Shown here one piece after another: positions 16,995 to 26,784 of a stretch of 36,252 bases of DNA. The notes under the pieces are model-generated. The model was not told where the DNA came from. It did no database searches and saw nothing but the letters and a program-made list of their open reading frames with translations. A program made the position numbers and the translations under genes. Numbering within the stretch: position 1 is the first letter of the stretch; each line of letters opens with the position of its first letter. The DNA lies in NCBI GenBank assembly GCA_026707185.1, contig JAPOXI010000063.1:1-36252 (forward strand). Reading direction: 5' to 3'. The stretch is from Chloroflexota bacterium (GTDB taxonomy: Bacteria; Chloroflexota; UBA11872).

Positions 16995-19712
16995 ATGGTC
17001 GAGCAGCTTGCGGTCCTCGAGAACATGGTAGCCGCAGTGCTCGCGGATCAGCAGAATCCAACAGGGGAGTCTATTCGGGAAGTCATCAACGGCCTGCGGA
17101 TGTCCCCGATTGCCTCGGCTGTCGATGACGAAGCGGCCGAGCAACTCGCAAGGCGCTTCGAGGAACGGATCAGCATCACACAGCATGTGGGCTCGGTATT
17201 GACCGAGAGCGAGTACCGACCCTGGTTGGACGCCGAAAGGTCGCGAATCGACCCGTATTACTGGGATCGCTATAGGAGATTCCTCACCCAGCAGGGTTTC
17301 GCCAGTGGTGTTGTGAGCGCGTTGGACGAAGTCACGGATCGGGTCTTGGGACTGTTGCAGGATCCATCGAGTCAAGGGCCCTGGGACCGGCGTGGCATGG
17401 TCGTCGGTCACGTCCAGTCCGGAAAGACCGCCAACTACACGGGGCTGATCTGCAAGGCTGCCGATGCTGGCTACAAACTGATCGTCATTATTGCCGGCAT
17501 CCACAACAACCTGCGAAGCCAGACCCAGATGCGCATTGATGAGGGCTTCGTGGGGCGAGATAGCACTCGGCTCTTGGGGAATAAGGAAAACAAGTTTGTG
17601 GGAGTTGGCCGATTTGATCAGACCCGCAGACCCGTCACGTTTACCAACTTTCTCAGAGACTTCAACAAGCCGACTGCCACGGGGGTCGGCATTCCTCTGC
17701 AAAACCTGAATGAGCCTGCGATCTTCGTAATCAAGAAAAACTCCAGCACGTTGAAGAACCTTATCGAGTGGCTACGGGAACACAGCGCTCACGGAGACAC
17801 CGACCGAATCGATGAGCCGATGCTGCTTATTGATGACGAGGCTGACAATGCATCCATCAATATCAAGCACGGATCAAGCGAGGTGTCGCGGATTAACGGG
17901 CAGATCCGAGACCTTCTTCAGATTTTCGAGCGAAGTTGCTACGTGGGTTACACAGCAACCCCATTCGCAAATATCTTCATCGATCCGGACACAGTCGATG
18001 ACATGCTCGGTCAGGATCTGTTCCCTCGGAGCTTTATCGTGAGCTTGGATCCACCATCGAATTACTTTGGTTCAGCGAAGCTCTTCTTAGAGTCCCCTGA
18101 GGAATACGTCCGACACATCGATGACAACGAGGATCGTCTGCCCCTCCTGCACAACAAGGAGCTAGCGGTAACGACATTACCGCCATCGCTAGTCGAAGCA
18201 CTGCGCGTGTTCGTCGTGGCCAAGGCTATCCGACTAGCCAGAGGCCATAAACGTGCGCATTGCTCGATGCTTGTAAATGCCTCAAGGTTCGTGAATGTGC
18301 AGCGACAGCTAAGAAATGAGCTGCACACTTGCATGGAGGAGATTCGGGCCTCCCTGAGAGTCAACGGGGCGCTGCATCCCGACCAGGCAGTATTGGATCC
18401 CCAGATTCGGAAGCTCCGCGAATCATGGAAAACGGAGTACGGCACGGCCGGATTTAGCTGGCCGGAAGTCCTCTCGCACCTATACGAGGCGGCCTCCCCG
18501 ATTAGAGTGGTTGAAGTCAACGGCCAATCTCCGGGGACTCTGAACTACCACGACAATTGGGAAGACGGCCTTAACGTGGTGGCCGTCGGGGGATACTCAC
18601 TTTCTCGCGGCCTCACCCTGGAAGGTCTGATGGTCAGCTACTTCATGCGCAACTCGATGATGTACGACACGCTCATGCAGATGGGACGCTGGTTCGGATA
18701 CCGGCCTGAATACGAGGATCTCTGTCGCATCTGGATGCCTGAGGAGGCGGAGGGATGGTATGAGCATATTGCCGAGTCGATCGAGAGCCTGCGAAACGAG
18801 ATTCGGAGCATGGAGGCACTGGGTGCCACGCCTGAGCAATTCGGACTCAAGGTCAGGAGTCATCCGGACACTTTGATAGTCACGGCACGTAACAAGATGG
18901 GATCCGGTGCGCCGGTCGTAGTCAATATTGGCCTGGCCAACATGTTCGTGGAGACACACATGCTGCGGAGAGATCGTGAGAGCTTTGCGGCGAACCGCGC
19001 CGCATCAGTGCGACTCGCTGCCAGCATCACGGGCCTGGGCAAACAGCCAGCCAACGAGAAGCGCGGATTTGGGTGGTTATTCCGCGAGGTCCCCGCAGAG
19101 CCAATCGTTGAGTTTCTGTCTAGCTTCAGAAACCACCCTGGATCGCTTCTCACCGACGGAGAGCCGATCAGGCGTTACATCGAGGAGCGTCGGGATGATG
19201 AGCTTGCCCAGTGGGATGTGCTGTTTTCCAGTCTCGGCGATCGCGAGGGCGTTCTGACTGACGAATCCCTGGGAATCAGAATTCGGTGTCAGCGCAGGAC
19301 CGCTGGTAACCGGAGCGACGCCGGAACGCTCCTAATTGGCAATCGGCAGAGAATCTCGACTCGGGGTATCGAGAGGACAGGCCTGAGCACAGTCCAGAGA
19401 ATGGCCGCCGAGGAAGAATTCCGTGACAGCCTTGCACGGGATGGACGGCTGATCGAGGGTCGTCCCATCAACTTTCCGGACTGGGCCTACCGGGCCCAGA
19501 GGACCCGCCCCCTTCTCGTAGTGCATATGCTCGACATCAGGACGAACGGGAAAGAGACCGTCACCAGCGAGCCAGTGGTTGCGTGGAGCATTAGCTTCCC
19601 CAAGACGAACCGAGAGGAGAAGCGGGTCAAATACGTCGTCAACACGACGTGGTTGCGCGAGCGCTACGGTGATGACTTAGAGGAAGAAGAGATGCGAGGG
19701 GACGATGACTGA
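16995..19712 (+). CDS. Z1-domain superfamily II helicase-like protein
   Basis: 905 residues, ATG 16995 after AGGAGAGAAGCC. An N-terminal helical region (1-130) precedes the P-loop GHVQSGKT (138-145). Walker B is LLIDDEADNASIN (277-289). A motif III-like YVGYTATPFANIF (316-328) follows. The second lobe carries the Z1 signature VAVGGYSLSRGLTLEGLMVS and DTLMQMGRWFGYR, where the arginine finger positions of helicase motif VI lie. Length and domain order match full-size Z1 proteins. In known neighbourhoods Z1 follows a MutL/MORC ATPase and precedes a nuclease and an AIPR protein, exactly as here. It likely uses ATP to move on or remodel DNA during restriction. The next gene overlaps its stop by eight bases (ATGACTGA). 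Confidence 0.93.
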   Translation: MVEQLAVLENMVAAVLADQQNPTGESIREVINGLRMSPIASAVDDEAAEQLARRFEERISITQHVGSVLTESEYRPWLDAERSRIDPYYWDRYRRFLTQQGFASGVVSALDEVTDRVLGLLQDPSSQGPWDRRGMVVGHVQSGKTANYTGLICKAADAGYKLIVIIAGIHNNLRSQTQMRIDEGFVGRDSTRLLGNKENKFVGVGRFDQTRRPVTFTNFLRDFNKPTATGVGIPLQNLNEPAIFVIKKNSSTLKNLIEWLREHSAHGDTDRIDEPMLLIDDEADNASINIKHGSSEVSRINGQIRDLLQIFERSCYVGYTATPFANIFIDPDTVDDMLGQDLFPRSFIVSLDPPSNYFGSAKLFLESPEEYVRHIDDNEDRLPLLHNKELAVTTLPPSLVEALRVFVVAKAIRLARGHKRAHCSMLVNASRFVNVQRQLRNELHTCMEEIRASLRVNGALHPDQAVLDPQIRKLRESWKTEYGTAGFSWPEVLSHLYEAASPIRVVEVNGQSPGTLNYHDNWEDGLNVVAVGGYSLSRGLTLEGLMVSYFMRNSMMYDTLMQMGRWFGYRPEYEDLCRIWMPEEAEGWYEHIAESIESLRNEIRSMEALGATPEQFGLKVRSHPDTLIVTARNKMGSGAPVVVNIGLANMFVETHMLRRDRESFAANRAASVRLAASITGLGKQPANEKRGFGWLFREVPAEPIVEFLSSFRNHPGSLLTDGEPIRRYIEERRDDELAQWDVLFSSLGDREGVLTDESLGIRIRCQRRTAGNRSDAGTLLIGNRQRISTRGIERTGLSTVQRMAAEEEFRDSLARDGRLIEGRPINFPDWAYRAQRTRPLLVVHMLDIRTNGKETVTSEPVVAWSISFPKTNREEKRVKYVVNTTWLRERYGDDLEEEEMRGDDD

Positions 19713-20712
19713 GAGCCCTTGGCGCTGCATTGCCGCTCCCAGTGAGACCTACATCGTTAATGCTCGACGTGTGGATGCGAGCGTGCCCTGGAACTTCTTC
19801 TGGGCCCGGTCGGCTGACCGACGCGTGATGCTCACATTGCGTCACGCGGCCGCGTCGAGTCCCACTGCCGCGCTTCCTCGGATCCGGGAGATTGACGTGA
19901 CGCTTTCAGAGGTGGACGAGCAAGGCACTCGCACGCTGGGTCTCAAGCTACGCGAGCCCTCCCATCAGGACATTTTTTACACACTCTGCCTCGACATCGT
20001 CTCAGCTGCGGCAGGTGCCGTTTCAGAGACGGATGCAGTGAACACCGCGCTCCGGCGCACCTGGCGCTGGCATCACCTCCTGCGAGGAGGCAGATCTAGC
20101 CGACTGTCACCCGACGAGCAGAAGGGACTCATCGGCGAGCTTCTCGTTTTGGAGCGAATCCTCCTGCCCCGCCTTCCGTTTCTGGACGCCATACGAGCTT
20201 GGATGGGCCCGGTCGGATCTCCTAAGGATTTTGAGGTAGGCAGGCTGGCGATCGAAGTGAAAGTCCGTCGAGGTAGCGCAGTGCCGAGTGTGGCAATCAA
20301 CTCGGAATTCCAGCTTGACTCCGACGGTCTGGATACGCTGTTCCTCTACGTCGTCGAACTGAGTGCTGCTCCCGAGTCCGCGTCCGATAGCTTCTCCGTG
20401 TCCGATCTGGCAGCACGCGTTCGAAGCCGAATCCTAGCTGACGAGCCGGGTGCCGAGGCTACATTCGACGGACTTCTCTACGCCGCCGGATTTCGAGAGG
20501 AAGACAATTACGACGACTCGAAGTGGGTCGAGGGTCGAAGTCGCGTCTACGCTATTCGAGCCGGCTTTCCCAGGATTACGGCGGCCGACACTTTGCCCGG
20601 TGTAGGAGACGTCAGATACACGGTCGCACTCAACCGCTGTGAACCCTTTGAAGTTCCGGAGGATTCACTGCACGGCGCGGTCATCGGACTTGGAGGGGCA
20701 AATGCCGATTGA
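19705..20712 (+). CDS. PD-(D/E)XK endonuclease of the DUF4420 type
   Basis: 335 residues. The start overlaps the Z1 stop by eight bases, so translation is coupled. The nuclease core sits at residues 138-190: EQKGLIGELLVLERILL supplies the first acidic helix (Glu145), and WMGPVGSPKDFEVGRLAIEV with the following K gives Asp175, Glu184 and Lys186, the D...E-x-K triad. The N-terminal portion (1-120) is a beta-rich region typical of this family; the C-terminal portion is a winged or beta extension. It should be the DNA-cutting subunit of the MORC/Z1 system. It overlaps the AIPR gene by 11 bases. Confidence 0.88.
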   Translation: MTESPWRCIAAPSETYIVNARRVDASVPWNFFWARSADRRVMLTLRHAAASSPTAALPRIREIDVTLSEVDEQGTRTLGLKLREPSHQDIFYTLCLDIVSAAAGAVSETDAVNTALRRTWRWHHLLRGGRSSRLSPDEQKGLIGELLVLERILLPRLPFLDAIRAWMGPVGSPKDFEVGRLAIEVKVRRGSAVPSVAINSEFQLDSDGLDTLFLYVVELSAAPESASDSFSVSDLAARVRSRILADEPGAEATFDGLLYAAGFREEDNYDDSKWVEGRSRVYAIRAGFPRITAADTLPGVGDVRYTVALNRCEPFEVPEDSLHGAVIGLGGANAD

Positions 20713-22774
20713 CCTAGCCGAGTTCCACAACGAATTCTTCCAGCACGTTCACGGGCGGGCTGATGCCGACGGGATGCTGGTGGAGGACTCCTTCTTCGAA
20801 GTCTTCACAGATCCCCTGATCGATGCCGGAGAGCTGGAGACGGCAGATCGCGTCCACTACATATCCCCGCGAGGAGTCCGCGTTGACGGCTACGCCGGCG
20901 ATCCGATTTCGTCAGACGGTGTGTTAAGCCTGATCGTGTCGGACTTCAGTCAAACGTCGGAGCTTGGCTCGCTGACAGCCACTGAGATGAATGCCGCGTT
21001 TCGCAGACTGTCGAATTTCGTAGAGAGATGCCTGCGGCAAGAATTCCGAGACGGCCTTGAGGAATCATCGCCCGTGTTCGGGCTCGCTGACCTGATCGGG
21101 ATGCGCTGGGAGACCCTTAACAGGATCCGGCTATTCCTGATCAGTAACCGGGTGCTGAGCAGCCGAGTCGACGGGCGCGAGGCGGGTGAAATGCATGGCA
21201 TCCCAGTCTCGTACAGTGTCTGGGATCTCGGGCGAATTCACCGATTCGTCACCTCAGGTCGCGAGAGGGAGGACATCGTCATTGATCTTGAGGATTTTGG
21301 TGGCCCCCTCATCGTGCTTCCGGCGCATCTCGAAGCGGCGGACTACGAGGCCTACTTGGCCGTCGTTCCAGGGGCGCAGCTGGCGAAAATCTACGAGCGG
21401 TGGGGAGCCCGCCTGCTGGAGCAGAACGTGCGTGTATTTCTTCAGGCTCGCAACAAGGTCAACCGCGGAATCCGAAGTACCATCGAGCACGACCCCGACA
21501 TGTTTTTTGCGTATAACAATGGAATTACTGCGACTGCCGAGAGCGTGGAAGCCGTGCCGACGTCAGCAGGCCTGACGATTGCCAGCATGCGTAATTTCCA
21601 GATAGTTAACGGTGGGCAGACAACCGCCTCAATTCACGCCGGCCTCCGCAACCAGAGCGTTGATCTCTCTCAGGTCTTCGTACAAATGAAGCTGTCAATC
21701 GTTGACTCCGACAAAGCTCAGGCTGTGGTTCCGAAGATTTCCGAGTATGCAAACAGCCAGAACAGGGTCAGCGCGGCAGACTTCTTCTCGAACCACCCCT
21801 TCCATGTCAGGATGGAGGGCTTCTCTCGAAGGCTCTACGCTCCCTCGAGAGACGGACAGTTCCGGGAATCCAAGTGGTTCTACGAGCGAGCGAGAGGCCA
21901 GTATCAGGACCAGCGATCGCGCGGGACACGGGCCGACAGAAGACGATTCGACGGCGAGTACCCCAGAAGACAGATGGTCACCAAGACCGACCTGGGCAAG
22001 TTCTTGAATGTGTGGCGCCGCAAGCCAGAAATTGTCAGCCGCGGCGCCCAGAAGAACTTTGCCGACTTTGCGGCATTCGTCGGACGCGAGTGGGCGAAGA
22101 GTCCCAACGGTTTCAACGAGGCCTACTTCAGGGAAGCGATAGCCAAAGCGATCGTATTCAAGGCGGTCGAGCGACTCGTGTCGCAACAGCCGTGGTATCA
22201 GGGTGGGTACCGCGCAAACGTGGTCGCGTACGCAATAGCCAAGCTGGCTCACGATTTGGAGCGGCGGAAGCTATCGTTGGATTTCCAGCGGATCTGGAGG
22301 TCACAGGCGATTTCAGAGGGCCTCGACGAAGCGCTGAGAATTGCTGCGAGGGCCGTGCACGATGTCATAGTCGATACCCCTTCAACACATCGAAATGTCA
22401 CCGAGTGGGCGAAGCAGCCCGCCTGCTGGAGTCGCGTCGCCGAGTTGAGCATCGAATGGCCCCGAAGCCTTGACGATCAGGTGCTGACACGAAAGCAGGT
22501 CGCTTCGAATCGGCGAGCCGCCGCCAAGGATCAGAGGGTGCTCAATGGAATCGAGGCTCAGACTGCCGTCGTCGCCGCCGGGGCTGAGGTCTGGCAGGCG
22601 GTCCGACAATGGGGAGTCTCCGAGGGGCTCTTGTCTCCGAGTGACGCTGGAGTCCTCAAAGTCGCCTCCGCGGTGCCAGCGCGGATCCCGTCCGTGCACC
22701 AGAGCGTGAGAACCATCGCCATCTTGAAGCGTCTCCGTGATGCGGGCTGTCACCTGGCTCCCGACATCATGTAG
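20702..22774 (+). CDS. AIPR family protein (abortive-infection phage-resistance type)
   Basis: 690 residues from ATG 20702, preceded by GGAGGGG; a GTG at 20639 would add 21 residues inside the previous gene. Family signatures are FFAYNNGITATAE (268-280) and FQIVNGGQTTASIH (299-312), the diagnostic NGG-Q-TT core. An acidic N-terminus (VEDSFFEVFTDPLIDAGEL) and a long charged helical C-terminus follow the usual layout. The molecular activity of AIPR proteins is not settled. They regularly end MutL/MORC-Z1-nuclease operons, and some members give abortive infection. Overlapping start and shared direction make it the fourth gene of the operon. Confidence 0.92.
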   Translation: MPIDLAEFHNEFFQHVHGRADADGMLVEDSFFEVFTDPLIDAGELETADRVHYISPRGVRVDGYAGDPISSDGVLSLIVSDFSQTSELGSLTATEMNAAFRRLSNFVERCLRQEFRDGLEESSPVFGLADLIGMRWETLNRIRLFLISNRVLSSRVDGREAGEMHGIPVSYSVWDLGRIHRFVTSGREREDIVIDLEDFGGPLIVLPAHLEAADYEAYLAVVPGAQLAKIYERWGARLLEQNVRVFLQARNKVNRGIRSTIEHDPDMFFAYNNGITATAESVEAVPTSAGLTIASMRNFQIVNGGQTTASIHAGLRNQSVDLSQVFVQMKLSIVDSDKAQAVVPKISEYANSQNRVSAADFFSNHPFHVRMEGFSRRLYAPSRDGQFRESKWFYERARGQYQDQRSRGTRADRRRFDGEYPRRQMVTKTDLGKFLNVWRRKPEIVSRGAQKNFADFAAFVGREWAKSPNGFNEAYFREAIAKAIVFKAVERLVSQQPWYQGGYRANVVAYAIAKLAHDLERRKLSLDFQRIWRSQAISEGLDEALRIAARAVHDVIVDTPSTHRNVTEWAKQPACWSRVAELSIEWPRSLDDQVLTRKQVASNRRAAAKDQRVLNGIEAQTAVVAAGAEVWQAVRQWGVSEGLLSPSDAGVLKVASAVPARIPSVHQSVRTIAILKRLRDAGCHLAPDIM

Positions 22775-24290
22775 GGGCCATGCGCATTGCAGGCTGACTT
22801 TGCGCAACGCTTCCTGGGTGCCTAGGAGTTCGAAATGCTTGGAGACCGTGCCTGAAGCGATGAAATTGATCCTCAGACCTGGGATTCCAGTCCAGCGCAC
22901 GCTGCTGAAGGCAAGTCCGCTTGCCTCTCGCTCATCCAGATGGAGCGGCTTCGAGGGTCACGGCTAGTTCCGTGGGGCATCTGGTCTTCGAGCTCGATTC
23001 CGACTTCGCCAGCCTCTTGGACGAATACCAGCGTCTGACCCTCGCCCGTTCGCGAGTCCGAGGTCGATGCCGCACGCCTCGATAGCGTCCGAGATCGCAC
23101 TCGCGGGAGATTTCCGGACGCGGAACCATGAATCCTGGCGGGCTACGCCTCCGATACATTTGGTGACATGGGACAGATTGCGTCAGCTTCTGTCCACGAT
23201 CTCTCGTGTGCCATTGAGCAAGAGTCCGTTTCAAGGCTCCGCAGGCCAATGATCCTTCGCGCGGGCCGGGCTTGGTGTCGGACGCGTGGCCGCATCTGCG
23301 AAGGTCGGCGCTAGCTGGTGCAGCGACAATTGCGTCGGTGGCAATTGCACGCTGCCGGGCTCACGGAGCAACTGCTCAGCGAGCCCGAGTGAGTCCCGTT
23401 CGCCCGTGGTCACCAACAGGTCGATGTCGCTGGCGATGATTGCTTCTCCCCTCGCAGCGGACTCAGGCGGGGCAATCGCTCCAGGCTGGCTCAGATTCGC
23501 CGCACGTTGTGCTGCGTCGGTCGAAGCCACATGGTCTCTCGTTCGGCAAGTCGTTCGTGGTCCGGTCCACGAAGCGCAGGCGGAGCCAGGTGGACGCCAG
23601 CTGGAAACTCCAAGACCTGGGCACTCGGTCTTAGGACCCGCCTTCCGAGACTGTGCGAGTCGATCCCGAGGATCGGAGGTGAGAGACTGCTGCCGGAGAC
23701 TCTTCGCCGATCATGCGATAGTCAATCTCGAGAAGAACGGTATCGGTGACCAGGTCGACACCCAATGCAAGCTACAATCAGCGTGGCGAAAGACATGATG
23801 AGAAGCTGGCACGTGACTGAGAACCACGTTTCCCGGCATGCAAACGCTCAGTCAATGGCTACTCGGCTGCGCCTCGACTTCAGCCGCCTGAACATGGCAC
23901 TGCGACAGCGATTGGTCTCTACCGCTGAGGGTTCCGGTCACCCAATGCAGGGTCTGCTTATCCCTGCGACGCTAGGGAAAACTGAGGCGATTTGCGACGG
24001 ACTCGTTCCCAGCGGGCATCTCGACCGATTCACGGGAGATTCCGCGTGGGCCTCTCAAGAATTGCCATCGTTTCCCGATGATCCTGCTTGCGTCAAGGAT
24101 TACACCGATATAGCAGACATTTCTCAACGATCGTCATGTCTCAGGCGTGTCTTGTTTCCTGCAACTTACTGCAAGTTTGAAGCTTGCGCTCAAAACCGAT
24201 CCCTTCTTCTAGACAATAGATATACGGATGACATGACTATCCATTCGGGTGCTGACATTGATAGCCATCCAGAAGGATAGTTGAGCCCAA
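22775..24290. other. Gene-poor stretch between AIPR and the second methyltransferase
   Basis: No intact gene that I would defend. It holds an MNT-like remnant on the minus strand (listed separately). An open frame at 23765-24280 (171 codons, ATG start) ends ten bases before the methyltransferase. Its translation is rich in Ser, Arg, His and Cys with no domain or convincing ribosome site, so I treat it as chance or a decayed gene. Composition is like that of the operon before it. Confidence 0.4.
23231..23530 (-). pseudogene. Remnant of an MNT-type nucleotidyltransferase
   Basis: On the minus strand a 99-codon frame contains ESAARGEAIIASDIDLLVTT, close to the GS-x-ARGEA-x3-SDIDLLV core of minimal nucleotidyltransferases (antitoxins of MNT/HEPN pairs). 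The D-x-D is intact, but the helix that should precede the GS motif is absent. The C-terminus after GLAEQLLREPG does not match. No HEPN partner is visible. Most likely a fragment. A chance match is possible, since only one motif supports it. Confidence 0.35.
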
Positions 24291-26204
24291 TTGACTCGCT
24301 CTAAGAGACTTAACGACAGTCACCGCTTGCCTACGCAACGTGGTGCGAGAATCACACCCGAAGGGCACCCGGAATCACCCATCAGAAGCGATCTCAACGC
24401 AATCCGGCGGTGGCTTGACGATCTGCCCAGACCCTGGGCCATTGACCTATTCTCGGGCGCCGGGGGCTTGAGCCTCGGACTAAGAGATGGTGGATTCTCT
24501 GTCGTAGCTGCCGCGGACTCCGATGCCGTTGCCATGGAGACTCACGCAGCAAACATCCCCGGCCTCCCGTGGGTAGGTGACCTATCAGAACCTTCCGGTT
24601 TTATTCGCCAGTTGGACGCGTGGGGCATTGAAAGTGTCGACCTGCTGGCCGGTGGTCCTCCCTGCCAGCCATTCTCAAGGGCTGGAATAGCAAAGATCGG
24701 CAATCTCGTGAAGTCCGGTAGCCGGCCGGCGTACGACGAGAGGGCTGACCTGTGGCAGAGTTTCTTTGCGATTCTTGATCGTCTCACGCCAAAGGTCATG
24801 CTGTTTGAGAATGTTCCGGATTTTGCTCAGGCCCAAGGCGGCGCATTACTGATCTCCCTTGTCGATGAGCTCAGGAATCGAGATTACTCGGTCCATGTAA
24901 GGGAACTGAGAGCGTTAGACTTTGGCGTTCCTCAACATCGCAAGCGCCTCTTTGTCGTGGCAGTCGCTACTGGTCTGGCATTTGAGTGGCCTATGCCTGT
25001 CGAACAGCCGCCTACAGTGTGGGATGCTATCGGAGATCTTCCAGAAGTCCCCCCTGACACGAGACAAGAGATTCAAACATACGATGGCCCACTAGTTTCG
25101 AGTCTTGCGAAATATCTTCGTAGGGGACTATGCGGCAACGAAAGTGGTCTAATCAGAGATCACATCACTCGCGCAGTGCGCGTGGACGATGCCGCGATCT
25201 ACCGTCGCATGATGCCGGGAGACACATACAGAGACGTGCCAAGTTCTCTTCGGAGATACCGGTCTGACATATTCGACGACAAGTACTACAGACTTTCATT
25301 TGAGGAGGTTTCTCGAACCATCACTGCTCATATTGCGAAGGACGGATACTGGTATATTCACCCATCTCAGGATCGCACTCTTTCTGTTCGGGAAGCTGCT
25401 CGTATCCAGACCTTTCCGGACAGATTCCAATTTGCGGGACATCCGACCAATAGGTTCCGGCAGATTGGCAATGCGGTTCCACCCCTTCTGGCGGCGGCCA
25501 TTGCGCGCGAGATTGGACGATCGCTGAAGGGAAACGTCGCTCTGCGAGCACGACGCGAACATCAAGTCAACGGTGAAACTCATTTCAGGCACGACTTGAT
25601 CTCGTGGTTCAAGGGCAACGGACGTCGGTTTCCGTGGAGAGTCAAGAAGCTGACCCCTTGGCAAGTCCTTCTCGTTGAGATGTGCTTGGTGGGAGCGAAC
25701 GCTGATCGAGTAGCGGAAGCAATTCCCCGGATCCTGGATCTCGGGAAGACGCCGAAGTGTTTTCTCGCGAACCGGTCAGTCCTGAAACCCCACCTTTCAA
25801 TGCTTGGCCTCCAGTGGCACTCAGCGGATGTAGTGGCAGCCGCTGAGTACATACAAAGCAGGTGTAACGGAAAAGTACCTGATGTGTGGTCAGAGCTAAC
25901 GGCTGTCCCAGGAATCGGGGACTACATCGCCTCGGCGCTACAGTGCTTTGCATTCGGACGTGCAAGTGTATTGGTGGACAATAGCTCGCGGAGAGTAGCC
26001 CGCCGCGTCTTAGGCGATGCTAAACGACTGCCACCGTGGCGCATCAGACTCTTTTTGCGTGAGCTTGCCGGCGCCGGTGGAGCGAACGTGGAGTGGAATC
26101 AAGCACTCCTCGACCTCGGAGCGATCGTCTGTAGAGCCCGCTCGCCATCCTGCAGTGAATGCCCTGTGCAGACTCGCTGTGCAACTGGAAGGAAGAGGCT
26201 TTAG
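24291..26204 (+). CDS. DNA cytosine-5 methyltransferase fused to HhH-GPD 4Fe-4S glycosylase
   Basis: 637 residues from TTG 24291; an in-frame stop lies nine bases upstream and no ATG precedes motif I, so a TTG start (here or at 24327) is likely. Methyltransferase part: I AIDLFSGAGGLSLGL (50-64), IV GGPPCQPFSRAG with Cys125, VI ENVPDF (173-178), VIII QHRKRLFVVAV, a roughly 135-residue target recognition region, RTLSVREAARIQTFP (362-376) and RQIGNAVPPLLAAAIAREI (390-408). Then a complete glycosylase: GRRFPWR (444-450), the hairpin VPGIGDYIASA with Tyr545, LVDNSSRRVARR with catalytic Asp563, and four cysteines at 614, 621, 624 and 630 (C-x6-C-x2-C-x5-C). The usual LxRTxA helix reads VEMCLVGANADRV instead. 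The likely role is to methylate cytosine and, in the same protein, excise T (or U) opposite G. A short hairpin follows the stop (AGCAAT/ATTGCT, 26203-26218). Confidence 0.92.
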   Translation: MTRSKRLNDSHRLPTQRGARITPEGHPESPIRSDLNAIRRWLDDLPRPWAIDLFSGAGGLSLGLRDGGFSVVAAADSDAVAMETHAANIPGLPWVGDLSEPSGFIRQLDAWGIESVDLLAGGPPCQPFSRAGIAKIGNLVKSGSRPAYDERADLWQSFFAILDRLTPKVMLFENVPDFAQAQGGALLISLVDELRNRDYSVHVRELRALDFGVPQHRKRLFVVAVATGLAFEWPMPVEQPPTVWDAIGDLPEVPPDTRQEIQTYDGPLVSSLAKYLRRGLCGNESGLIRDHITRAVRVDDAAIYRRMMPGDTYRDVPSSLRRYRSDIFDDKYYRLSFEEVSRTITAHIAKDGYWYIHPSQDRTLSVREAARIQTFPDRFQFAGHPTNRFRQIGNAVPPLLAAAIAREIGRSLKGNVALRARREHQVNGETHFRHDLISWFKGNGRRFPWRVKKLTPWQVLLVEMCLVGANADRVAEAIPRILDLGKTPKCFLANRSVLKPHLSMLGLQWHSADVVAAAEYIQSRCNGKVPDVWSELTAVPGIGDYIASALQCFAFGRASVLVDNSSRRVARRVLGDAKRLPPWRIRLFLRELAGAGGANVEWNQALLDLGAIVCRARSPSCSECPVQTRCATGRKRL

Positions 26205-26384
26205 CAATTTGGATTGCTTCAGTGATTGGCTTAGTGAATCCTACAGGCCGGCGGAAGCGGTCCTTGCAGACGAATTTCCGTACCCGGTCGAGTCGGTGTT
26301 GATGTGTAGCGTTATACGCGAGAACCTGACGTTTGGGTGGCGTCAAGTTCTGGCTTACTTGGACAGACGCGCGAGCCCCCAACT

Positions 26385-26531
26385 TCACACTACCTTCCCC
26401 ACCGTCGCGGCGGGACGGTCCAGCAGCGCCCCCAGCGTGGCGAGGCCACCCCGGCTGTGCTGGCGAGCCGCCAGAATCTCCGCCTCGGCCGTCGGGCTCG
26501 GACACCGGAGCATGGCGCGGCGCTCCTGTAG
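26385..26531 (-). pseudogene. Fragment of an IS481-like transposase/integrase
   Basis: Minus-strand frame LQERRAMLRCPSPTAEAEIL followed by AARQHSRGGLATLGALLDRP and AATVGKVV, then a stop. IS481-type transposases have a linker of this kind (DRSS.PHRSP....E..IL..R...GWGP.RLA.LLG.P.STV.KVL) between the helix-turn-helix and the catalytic core. The DDE core is absent. It is a fragment only, supported by one motif block. Confidence 0.45.
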
Positions 26532-26748
26532 TCCCGCCGTGTCCGCGATCCCAGCGCGTCCCCACCAGCGATTGTCCGCCGCGCGGCAGCGCGTCTGGAT
26601 CGAGTAGCGCAGGCGCTGGAGCCGTCCACTGGCATCATTTTTCGGGGCCTCCGTCGAGTTCTGGGCTGTGTGAAATCGCCCAGCTCACGGGAGGATCCGC
26701 GACTGTCGGGAGTCGCGCAGGTGTGTCGACAGGACATCGAGACGCTCT

Positions 26749-26784
26749 AAGTCGCCCCTACGTCGCCGTCAAGTCGCCCCTACG
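26749..26784. repeat. Short tandem direct repeat
   Basis: AAGTCGCCCCTACG occurs at 26749-26762 and again at 26771-26784 (period 22). It sits just downstream of the AlbA_2 pseudogene end. Two copies only, so not an array. Confidence 0.6.
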